Position numbers and translations under genes: made by a program. The notes beneath the pieces are model-generated. The model had not been told where the DNA came from. It searched no databases and saw nothing but the letters and a program-made list of their open reading frames with translations. This document shows, piece by piece, positions 37,501-49,500 of a stretch of 64,000 nt of DNA. Source of the stretch: Rhynochetos jubatus (Eukaryota > Chordata > Aves > Eurypygiformes > Rhynochetidae); contig CM050656.1 in assembly GCA_027574665.1 (NCBI GenBank), forward strand, positions 6,633,001 through 6,697,000, given 5' to 3'. The first letter of the stretch is position 1. The number at the start of each line of letters is the position of its first letter.

Positions 37501-40500
37501 GGGGCTGTTTGTAGACTTCAGCCCTGAAGAGATGCTGCTGGGTGCAGAGGAAGGCGGGGACGATGGAGACCTAGAAGCAGAGCTTGCTGCTCTCACAGGA
37601 GCAAAAGTGAAAGAAGGGAAATCAAAACCAAAAGGGAAAAGTAAGTTAGAAGCATCTGGATTTTATTTATTGACAACCTGAATAATTTAATAAAGATACT
37701 TATTAATAATCACTGATTTAGCGAAGATGCTTTTTCATCACTGATAGAAGCTGAAAGTGCAACTAATCTTTCCTTCACTTTGAAAGGTTTAAGTTATTAC
37801 TCCACAAAGAGGGTGAGAGTTTTTTTGTTATGCTTTTGTAGATGATCTACTATAGCCAGCCAATTTAATTACTAAATTAAGACAAGCTTGTTTAGCATCT
37901 GAAGTCATAAAGCAGTGCAGTAGGTGGTAGTTGAATTCAAAATGGAAACTGTGTTTCTTGTGGAGGGCGAGTTGTTTGCTGTTCTTCTGGTTTCGTTTAA
38001 AGACTGAGTTTACTGAAGGAGCATTCTGTTTTTAGTTACTTGGAGTCTGTAACCAAAATTGAATACCCTTTTAAGAGGGAAGTCCTGGAACTGATGGGAT
38101 TACTGGAGAATCCTGTAGCTTGTGTTATGCAGGAGGTTAGAGTGTCTCTTGGAATGAATCATTACTATTCTTAATATTTGAAGCATCTGTTGATTTTGTC
38201 TGATAGTGTTTGCATGCAGCTCTGCAGTGTTTCACGGGATTGCTGTAACCTACTGTAAATCAAGGCTGCTGCTGAGAGGGGCAGTCTCTAGTGAGCATGC
38301 TCAACCTCTCAGCTCGTACACTTATTTATGGAGCTGCAGGGCGAGCTGGTTCAGGAAACTGGTCTATAAAAATAAACTTCCGTCATTGTACTAGGTTTTC
38401 AGCTGAATCAGCTCCCTGGTCTGATTCGCTACCTGCCTGTTGGAAGGCTGCTGTGGCTGCAAGGGAGGGGAAGGCAGCAAGTGGTTGAGGTGCGAGGAGG
38501 AGAATGGGGCCTGCCCTTGCTACAGGTGTGTGAGCAGCTGCTGGCCCAGTGTTGCTACAACTGCAGCCTCGTTTGCAGCTCTGCTGTACTGTGCCTGTCA
38601 TGACCTCACACTGAGCAGCCGGGAAATGAAGAATTTCAAAATACCTAGAAAAAGTGACTGTCTAAACACCGTAATTGATGAGAGACAGAGGATGTGTTTG
38701 TACCTCTAACGAAGTTCTAAATCACCTCCACTCTCCAGATTTCAAGAATGAAGTAAACCCTTAAAGCTAATAAGCACAACAGCAGAACTTCTGCTTGGAC
38801 GCAGGTTACTCACGGTTACAACATGCAGATAGTGTTTGAGGGCGAATCTGTGTTGTGAGAGCTCTGGGATTGTTGTCAGCTTTTCAAGTGCTGATTTCCT
38901 TCTCACTTAATGTGGTTTTTCAGCCTCTTTATTCATAAGAGGGGAAATGAAAGGTCAGACAGTGCAAAATTAACATTTACTATGCCCTCTAAAGGTATGT
39001 GTTACGGCTCATAAAACTGTCTTCCAAAATCACTTACAGCTAGTCTGTTTTCCTGGTAGAATTGGGAGTATGTAGGGTGGAAGCTCGTGGAAGATGGACA
39101 GCTGGTGCTGGGGGCTCTAAGACCTGGTAGAGTGTAGGGGTGGGGGGCAGGATGCAGGCCAGCACCTGGAAAAGAGGAGAGTACAGTAAGGACAGGGGAG
39201 GAACAGATCTTGTCTGGAGAGGGACAGAAACAAGGGGCCCAGTACAGTACGTACTAGTGCTCGGTTCTTGGCCGAGCACAAGGTGCAATAATTCACTTCT
39301 GGATTTACGTTCTAGAGCTCTGATTGGGGGGCGGTGGGAGTGATCTCTCCCTCTAGCTTGAAGTACAGCTTTTGCTGCCCACATCTGTTGCAACATCTTA
39401 AACACCGGGATCTCTGCGATCTGTGGCTGATAAATGCCAGTTAGTCAGCCCCTCCGATGTTGAAATTGTAGCCCCAACTTGCCAGACTGGATTAGAGCTG
39501 AGCCAGCCATCCGAAGAGGCTCGGTTGGCTTGTTTGCCTCTCGTGGGCCTTTATCGAAGGGACACTGACCCCTGAAGTACAGCCAGTTGCCTCTGGATAC
39601 GGCCTAGCATCCTAGCTGTGGAGTTTTGCTAAGGGTCAAATACATGAGCAACATGTTTGCTAGAGGTACTGAAGCACCGAGATGGTCAGTTAGATTAGTT
39701 GAACTGAAACAGCTTTGCGCCTGCGTTAATTTTCAGCTGCTTCAGCAAATGCGGGAGTTGGAAGGGGTCCGTTTTAGATCCATTTAAATTAAGCTCTGTC
39801 CTGAAAATCTGTCTTGTGTGCACCGTTTTCTGACAGTGGTGAGACACGGTGGTGTCTGCATAGGGAAGTATCAGAGGCGTTTATGCGGACAGTTGGGACT
39901 TACGCAAATAACTTCACCTTTGTGTGTGGAGGAAGTTGATAGTTCAGGAAGATGTGGTTGGCACAGCATAAAGCAGAGATAAGAACTCAGCAGGGAGGAG
40001 TTCAGGGGGAAGACCAGAAGCTTGAAGAGAAATGGCAAGACAAAGTAGCCAAGAAAGATCTGGAAAAGGGACAATCTCCTGGGCCTGAGACAGTAAAGCA
40101 GAAAATGTGGAAGTGTAGTTAGAGGGGTGGAAGAAACGGCACTTTTTCTGATTTGCTTAGCAGTTCTCTGTGCCAGTGTTCTGCTGCTGCTTTTGGGCTC
40201 AGGACAAGTACGATGCCTTGATTTGGAGCGTTCTGGTTTCATATGCCAACTGTGACTTTGCAGTGCTGTTTGATGTATAAAACAAGCAGTTTCCCCAGGC
40301 AGAAAGATTTTCTTGTCTTCCTTTCTTGCTGTCTTCAAACATGCGGAGAGTTTGCTGCGCCTCCTTGCTTGCCATGTTAACAGCCAGTAGTTTGGCTTAC
40401 GGCTTGTGTTGTTCAGTGTGTCTCTAAAATTGATGTTAACGTGCATCATCAGATTCAAAGGATAAATTACCTAGTTTAACGTGAGATGGAGAGAGAGAGC

Positions 40501-43500
40501 GATGATCTTGTGCTTGAGACTGTAGATTGAGAAAATGGATCTACTGTTGGAGCCTCAAGTGTAATGTAGACAAAACTCCAGTGATGGAGTTAGTTGTAGT
40601 TTGATTGGGAACTCTTAGAGCCCAGCACTATTCATGGTAAATGCCTTGAACTTTTCTCCAATTTATGGCTGAATGTGCTGTTGTAATACACGGTAAGCAT
40701 GGTGCTGATGGGTTTTGTTCTGGCTCCTTGTATCAGTAAACAGACATTATTTCTCCCTGGGATCCAATTTCTGAGCTAGGTTATCTGGTGCAGTCATTGC
40801 CCTTGTCCTGTTGCCTTCCTTGACCGTCACTCTCTGCAACACTGCTGTTGGTTTTTCCTGGATGTTCACTTCCCGGGTCTGTGCCCTTTCTACATGAAGC
40901 ACTGTCATTTGTCTGTGGCCCTACCCGATGAAGGAGAGACAAGCGGAGAAGTCACTGCTCTCCTTCAGCTGGTAGCAACTCCTTTAGAATTTATATCCAG
41001 TGGCTGCAGAACTGTAACTTAGGGCTTCTGGCTGCTTGTGGTTTCTTTTTACAGCTCCTCTGCCCATGGATGATATTGAAAAGATGGCTGCAGAATGTAT
41101 GAAGGACCTGAATGAAGATGAGGAGGAAGAAGCAGATGAAGAAGACTTGGAGAAAGATACAGACCTGTTGGTATGCAGAACTTTGTTAGTAAAAAGTTTT
41201 CGTATGTCTTTGTTGTTCTGTTTATAAACAGAACTGCATTTCCTAACTAACATGCATATGTGTGAGTGTCTTGGAGAAGCGAACGGACCAGTGGGAATCC
41301 CTTTCTGTGTCAGCTGGTGAAATACGGCCAGGCACGTTTTCCTTAAAGGATGTCTGTCACCACTTTGCTACGGCTTCAAGTAGTGCTTGGCCCGAGAGAG
41401 TATCTGCCAAGGAATTCTTTGTCATGTCAGAGTTGGCAGGGTTTAGGGAAGGAGTGTTAAGCAGTGTTTTTTACTGGTTTTGACTTGTTAATAGATGGAA
41501 ATTACAAAGATCTTTCAACCTCAAGTTTGAAAAACCTCTTCTCTAAATGTAACCAGCTTCAGTTCTCTAACCACAAACTTGTGTGGTGACCCGGGAGCTG
41601 CAGTGTGTGTCTTGGGTGGTATCTGGCTTCCTGTTGTGAATACAAGTGGAACCAATTCCATTTAAAAATGAGCTTTAAGAAAACCTACCAGAATAGATGA
41701 TGTTTAAACTCTGTTTGGGTTCAGGGTCCCTCAAAAGACTTGGTTTTATTTTGTCTTTTGAGGAGAATTTTGAGGAAAAGCCTTTTGTTGGCTTCTGCTT
41801 TTACTTTAGGCAGAATTACAAGAAGTTCTGGGGGTGGAAGGTGACCCAGGAAGATGTGAGGATGAAACGATAGCAATGGAGTCATCCACAGCTGAACCAG
41901 AGAATGAGCAACCTGAACTGCAACCGCAGGTAGGAAAGAGCTTCGTGTTCGTGGCAGTTTTGTGGAATCACTGGTGTCGCACCGCTTGTATGAGGGTCGC
42001 AAACAAGGATGCGGAGAGGTCGTCTTGTCCCCCCAGGAAGGAAGAACTGTGCTGTTGCTGTCTTCTCTGGGGAAAGCAATGCTATATTGATATAGGGGAA
42101 TTTTTTGCTTTGTTCAGAGGATGATTTTTAGTGTTAGCATAGAATTGAGGAGGTAAACAGTTGTAGTCAAGCGTGTCTCGTCCCTCATTATACATACGAG
42201 TATGCAGGCTGCAATTCAGGCTTCCAGAGTTTGTATCTTTTCCCCTCAGAATATTGAGCGGTGTGCCAAAATCGTGAGACTTGTTATAGCTCAGCATCTT
42301 TGACATCTTTGTGGCATTTTTCTCAGTAGCATTAGCTTTCTCAGCTTAATGTATCAATCCTCATGCAGCCAAATCCTTTGTTCAGTTACTGCCATGTTTC
42401 TGTCCTGTGATACAGATCGCAGTGCCCTCCTGCATTGGGTCCATTAATAAATGGGTCTGAGGGCATTTCTATAGAGATAATGGCAATAATGACATCAGTA
42501 GCCATCTAAAAGGTCTCTGTGGCTGTGGAGTGTTGGTGAGTAGCTACTCATAACTGTGCTTAGGCTGCTTCTGTCACTGAACTAATCCAGGCTGTAAGAG
42601 GAGGAAAAAGAGCTTTTACAGTAAAACCAGGTTGAAGAAGCCCAGAAGGGAGTAAACTAGCATGTTTTAAAAACAAGAAAAGAAAAAGTCAAGATTTGTG
42701 CCAAAATACCTCTTCACACCCTCTGTTGTGTGGTGTTTGAGAGACTTTACTGTTCGCTTCACCTACTCCCTAACCACATGGCTCCAATTACTCTGTGACT
42801 GTGAGTTTTCAAAACGTCTCCACCCATTTTTCTCTATTAGGCCTTTGAGGGAAAGCCCAGAGGTGGATCCAGGGTCTGTGAGCGTAGCACAAGTGCTCCT
42901 CTGTTTCAGAGACTGTTTCGTCCTCGCGCTGTTGATTAACAGGCGTGTGTGTGGAAGGGGAGTATTTGTTTTGCAGTGCTGTGGGAAAACTTGTCTAGCT
43001 GGATGAAATAAGTTTTCTTGATTTGTTTTATTGTTTTCTCTGAGACCACCTCACTTCCTGCTGTTACCAGTGAACTGCAACAGACAATAGAGAAGAGAAT
43101 TGCTAACTACAGGGCAGCAGTGTCCAACGCTAAGGAGTCGGGTGAGAGTGCCAAAATACGCCGATACGAAAGAGGCCTTAAGGTAAGTTGGGTTCATCAG
43201 GGCTGTGAGTGAAGGGGAGGCCGTCAGTTCTCTGAGGGGTAGCGCAGAGTCTTTCCAGATGTGTGAATCTGTTGAAAGTGGAGAGAAATTCTAATCTGCT
43301 GCCATGAGCTACTTTGAAAACATTTCCTGTTACTAACCACCAATCTGAGGCAGCAAATACACAGATACAGTGTAATTTCAGACGCCTCTTGTGCATCAGC
43401 TTTGTTTCTGTTGAAGGTGGCTAGCGGTAGCTGGAGGCAGGGTTTGTGGTAAATGCTGCTGTCAGACCCACCCGTCCAGATCCCAGTTCGACTGTGCTGA

Positions 43501-46500
43501 TGGTTCAGTGTTACCTCAAAGCAAAGTTTAGGAGCTTTCCTGGCACTTGCACCTTCCAGTTCATCACCGATGCCTTCCCTTAGATACTGACCTTCTACCC
43601 AGTACTGTGAGACAGAGGAAGGTGCTACCTTTCCCTGAGCATGTTGGCTGTGCTCGAAAGTGAATAGAACGGGATTTTTTTTCATTAAGGCAATTAAAAA
43701 TTGCAGCAAGGAGCGGCTTGTTCGGCTCTGCGTGTGTTCAGCCAGGTGGCGTGCTTGTCGCTGGTTGCTGGGGCTTGTCGATGATTGCAGAGGGCCCTTA
43801 TTTCCTTCTGCTTCCATCTGGTCTCCTGCATCACCTCTGACAGCAGCCAGCTCTCTCGTTGAGCAAACGCTTGATAGCTCAGCACTGTCCACTGAGGGAA
43901 GAACGTAGTGTCTCACTAGCTACCAGGTGTCTTGGGGAACAACTGAGGCGAGCCCCGGGGGAGGAATTGCACAGGAAAGGAGATGCTGGTAGGTGTCCGC
44001 TGCCTGCTACCCATGAAAGGAATGCACATGAAACCGCCTGACCTTTCAGAGAGCAAGAGGGCGAGGCAAGCCAGCCTATTTCACCCAGTGACAGACCTGA
44101 GTGTGCTGTTTGCCACTTCCTTTATATTTCAAAAGAGGGAGTTTCCCTGTGCCTGAGCAGTGTAACTAAGGATAATAGACTTGATCTCACTTCACAGTTC
44201 CTTAATTAGCAAGATGACATGCCAACAAGTGATGCACAGGTATCTCTTGTTCTTAGTTCTTGGAGCTGTGAACTTTAATCTCGGTCTTTAATCCCATGTC
44301 CAGTCAGTCCGGCATCCCACACGCCGAGAAGAGAGAGCTGTGTGTGGTTGCTCTACTGGGCCGAACCCCAATCTCACGTGCAGTCAGGCCAAAGTATCTC
44401 TGCCGCTGTTGCTTAACAGGTCAAACAGTGTCACAGCCAGCCAAAAATGGCAGCCATGAGATGTTGTTGTTGTTTTTCTGTGCTTCCATTTCAGTTTCTG
44501 TGGAAGATGAAAGAAGTAAAACTTTTGTTTTGGCTTAAAGTGCCTGGTGGTCTTTTTGTCTGAACCTTAAATTAAAACAAGCTGAGGAAGGTGGTGTTTG
44601 TGGTGGAGAAAGGGCTTTAAAAAAACGAGCAGCAGTTAACCCATGTTACCCACGGTGAGAGCTGCTTGCGTCGGTCACCAGCTGAAGCTCCATTCCCTTT
44701 GTTAGCATGTGATGGCTTTTCTCGTTGGCGTTAGATAGGGATGAAGACTCCTTCCTTCCCTGAATCGCAGCACTGTTTCAGAGCAATGTATTTTATTTTG
44801 TTTTAAAGACATAAAATCTGCCTGCAGTTGGAACAAATGCCTTCCTTGGTGCCTTTCTGTGACAAAGCTGAGTGGACCACACCAGCTGTCCAGTAATTCT
44901 AGGTGTTGAGGTACTTGCAGTTACGTAATTTGGGTAACAAGTCCTTTGCACTGTGTTGCTCTGATAATGGGACACCTTCCACTAGCGCTGAAGCTGGCCT
45001 TGCGGAAGAACAGGGAGCTACAGAGCAGCAATCCGTAGGGGTGTGCGTAACAGATCCCATCACGTATAAGGGAAGGAGTTTGTGCTTTAATCATTTGATA
45101 CTAGGAATATGTTGTTTGAAGATGCATATCGCCTTTGCTGTTCCATCTCTGCCAGACGCTGGAAACCATGCTGGCTGCAGCAAAGAAAGGCAAAAAAATC
45201 AATGAGGAAGAAATGCCACCTCCTGTTGCAACAGGAAAGAGTTCTTCTTACCTGTCTCAAGCCACGGGAGGGGAGCTGGAGAATTCAGGAGATCCAGCCA
45301 GTGTCCTGCCAGAGAATGAAGCGGAGTCTGCTGCAGATGATGAGCAGAAGAGCTCTCATGAGGCAGCACAGCATCTGGAATCTGAGTCGCTACAGGGTCA
45401 TGCTGCTTCTAGTCCTACTGTGGAAACAGGTACCGTGATCTGAGAGGATAGGCAGTTGCACCGCTATTTTTATGCTACGTCTGTCTTGATATTTGTATTG
45501 TGTAGCCAAGCACTGCTTATGTTGGATCTTCCCTGCTGAATGTTTCAGACCTTTGTCAGTGGGATGCTGAATTTCTGGCAGTGGAATTGGTTATTGTGAC
45601 GGAGCTCTTACATGCACTTCACTTTTCCTGTGCCTCAGTTTCTCCTTCAGTATTGTGACATGTGGAATTCTGAGCCTTAAAGTGTTTTGAGATACTGACT
45701 GAAAGACATCTTTTTTTTCAATTGGGAAAAGTGGGATTGTTCTGCCTGGTAGGACTTCTGGAGACTGGAGGAAAAAAGGCATTTGTAAGAGGGCTGTGTG
45801 ATTCGCAGGAAAAAGGACAGATGCAGGTTTGAGTAGATGGACATAGCAAGGGTTGGACACCTGACGTGCTCTGTGTGAGTCTCAACGTTGCTTCATTCTC
45901 ACAGATCCCCAGAAGAGCAGCACACGAGCAATACTACTTACAAGGCAGAAGGAGTATAAATTAGCAGCTCTCAAAGCCAAGCAGCAAGGGGACCTGGAGA
46001 AAGCAAAGGAATACATGAAGGCAGGCAAGGTACGCGCACCAGAAATCTGAATGCTAAACGTGCCCTGTGCTGAACCCAGATGCACGGGGTGTCCGGTACT
46101 CATTGTGGCAGCTAGCAAGTCTTGGACATGCTAGAATACATCTTCTATTCTGTTTTTTTCTGCATTAGAAATTTAACGTGGTGTTGGAAGCTTTGGACAG
46201 TGGGCAGCCGATAGATCTCCAGAATATGCCTCCATCGCCTCAGGGTAAGGTTTGTCTTCCAGAAACCCTTTTAGAAGTCTCTCTATGCTGTAATGGAATG
46301 ATTCTGCCTTTGATTGAAAAACTGTGAGAAAAACTGAAGATCACTTAAGTCTGAGGCTTACTGCCTATTCAGATTCTAATCAAGAGCAAGGAAGAAGAAT
46401 GAGGTGTCATTATTTATATTGAAGTTACTCTTTCTGAGTTACAGGTTCAAGTAGGTAGCAGGCAGTAGTTGAAGTTTAAGGGAAAGAAGGGTAATGACAT

Positions 46501-49500
46501 ATTCTTAAAATATACTGTAATATTTGCTGGTGTTATGTGTTTCAACTGAAGTTTAATGTTCTGATTAAGAGATTAACAAGCAGATTGCAGTGCAGTAAAG
46601 TCTAAATTGTAAAGCAGTTTACCAGTATTAGAGATTTTGATACTTGGGAGTTGGTTGGTTGGGTTTTTTTAAAATAGGTCTAGCATCACCACCAACAATT
46701 AATATTTGGTCTGTGCAACTCAGTATTTTAGCCAATTTACTTTAGTAGATTATTTTATTCTAATAAACTAAATGACAGATTTTTTCAATAAATCATGAGA
46801 TCTGTGATTCCTGCAGGTATAAAGTGAACACCAAATGGCATCAGAGAGAAACTTCACCCATGATACAATCTTGCCTTAAAAAGTGCAGGATTTCTGCAGC
46901 AGATATTTTGGTAGTTTTCTGAAATAACTACTGTTACACAATGCCAGAAACTTGGGTGTCTGAATAGATTATTACTCGCTTCCCTTTTTCAGCACATCTT
47001 TTGTTACTAGGATATTTTAGTCAATTAGCAATCTTGTTTGCTCTTTCCATCTGCCAAGATACCAAGTTATATTTTGGGGAGAGAATTCTTAGAATACTTG
47101 AACTGGTTTTACTTCCACACCCTCCACCCCCAAGCAGCACGAAGCTAAACTAAATCATCAGTGGAGATCTATCCATTATAAAGAATTTTCTCTGAATAAT
47201 GGGAACTTTAGACTTATCTAGCCACACAGATACTATCTTGAAGCCAAAAAGCTTTCAGGAAGATGATGTGATCAAATTGATGGTTTTGTGAGTATCATGG
47301 GTTGACTTGCTGTCTGTGGAGGATGCTGTGAAACCTCTTGCTTTCCTTGCTTTGCAGATCTTGAAAGACTAGGAAACGTACAGGATGCATCCAAGCAAAA
47401 GGTACCAGCTCCAGTGGGAAGTTCCCAGGATCTTACCACACCTGAACCTCACGCCCAAGAAGCTTCAGGTAGGACTTCTGGATTTCTCTGGCAAGCCATA
47501 AAAATAGCATGGCTGGAAGGCACTTTAAGGGCTGCCCTATCCCACTGAACTGCAGCAGGATTGAGTAAAGCCAGCTAATGTTCCTGACTGTTGTTTGCTG
47601 CTGATCCCATCTGCACTTCTGTTATGGATCAGTAATGGAAGTAAAAGTTAATAAACTTGCTTTAGGAAAAACTGTACTCATAAGACTTTGCAGGGATGTT
47701 TTCATCTCTGCAGAAGGTAAGGAAGGGGAGGAAGAAGGCAGCTCTCATGTTTTGAAATCTGAATCATACGGCATTTCGTTGTCTGTCTTATTTCAAGCTT
47801 CCCTGCAGCAGCCAAAAACAGTGCTGGAAGCATTGCAGCAGAGGCTGGAGAAGTACAAGTCGGCAGCAGCACAGGCTAAAGCGAGTGGGGATGATCGGAA
47901 AGGCAGGATGCACGAGCGGATAGCCAAGGTAAAACGGAAGTGTCGCAAGCTGCTTGCAGCCAGCAAAGCCATTTGAATTAGTTCTCTTGCTGAAGACTTT
48001 TTCAGTTATTAAATAATTAGTGTATTCTCCTTCTGTTTGAAAAGAGCTCCTGTAAGGAAGCTGTAAAGTGTTTGGGGGAAGGAAGAAATAGAGACAATGC
48101 ATATACTATAGCAGAATACTGTGTATTCTGCAGGGTTTATGCTAGTTAAATACAGATGATTGCTAATTCATAGTCAACTCTGGTTTATGTCTTACTGAGT
48201 GCCTTTGATTACAGCAATACCAGGATGCCATAAGAGCCCATAAAGCAGGGAGAAAAGTGAATTTTTCTGAGCTACCTGTTCCTCCTGGTAAGTGTGAATA
48301 TAAAATGTCCCAATACCAACTTCTCTGTATCTATTGGACTCTGAAGGAGGTGTGCAGATACTGCCTCCTCACCCTGTGGAACAGCTCCTCCTTTTTCTCA
48401 GTGAGAAGGCTGGCCTTGCTGTTTGATGGTATCATGAAACTGCTTATTAATACGCTGCCAGACTTTCACACTGGTGAATATTCCCGACTGTTGACTTCCT
48501 GTTTGACAGCATTGCAACTTAAAACTGGTGCTATTTGGAAAGTTAATTTAACCATGGGTGGGTGCTGGAAATGTTACCCAGCTGTCCTCTGTGCCAGCTG
48601 TCCTGGGGAAAGAGTGAACTTGGGATATATTGGCTTCTTAGTTTACTGGAAGGAGATTTTTGAAACTGAAAAAAATTGCCTGACATCCCCTCTTCTGTTG
48701 ATTCCCAGCAGGAGCCTCAGAACTGTTTAATTAATCATCATCTTGCAACACCTAACAAGTCAGATCAGTATTGCAGCTCTCAGCTAGTAAAAGTAGTCTA
48801 CAGAGATGAAGCAAATCGTGCCCGTGGTCACACTGAGACAGTTACAGAGGCAGAAACTGAACCCGCTTCTTGAGACACTCTGTGTCCTTTTTATCTCCTT
48901 CACACCATGCTGTGTCGGTAGAAGTTTGGGTGAGGTCATCTGTGAATGCTTCCACCTCTGGCTTGCATGATACTGTTTCTCCCCTAGGGAGCATCACTCC
49001 TTTTGTCTTGTGCCTGGTGTGTTCTTCTCCAAAGACTCACTTAGCACTGCAGAGGGGTGCCTAGGTTTTTTTGAAGTTAGAAAAGGGACACGGACCTTGT
49101 GGCTTCTTTGTCACTGTCAAACGTGTCAGCGGCAAGCACTGTAGGAGGAGTAAAGGCAGTGCCAGCTCTGTCAGGTCATGTGCTGCTTTGAGGATTCCCT
49201 GCTCTGAAGCTGTCCCTGAGAAGCAGTTTAGCATCCCTTCTTCTAGAACGTGATCTGTTTCTCGGTAAACATCCGTCTGTAAGAGTGAGGTGTACTCCGT
49301 ATTTACACCTTTGAAAATATGGACAACTCCTCCGTTTCCGTACACGCTAGCTGCGTGTTTTTCAGCCGTCGCTTAGAGGCCATATGGTTTACACTGGAGA
49401 CAACCGTCAGGCAGTCACTGAAACCAGCAACGCGGTTATCGTGGCCTGGCGACGCGTTTCACTGCGTCTGGGTGATGATAAGCACCAGCCTTGACCTCCT

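Noticed and set aside
47495..47580. Possible CR1 remnant (GGCTGGAAGGCACTTTAAGG)
   Set aside because: Only a loose resemblance to the CR1 3' end; too decayed to support without an alignment.
48257..48730. 157-codon plus-strand frame starting in a CC2D1B exon
   Set aside because: It is exon 48215-48287 read through its GTAAGT donor into intron; the human protein continues with exon 50410-50522 instead.
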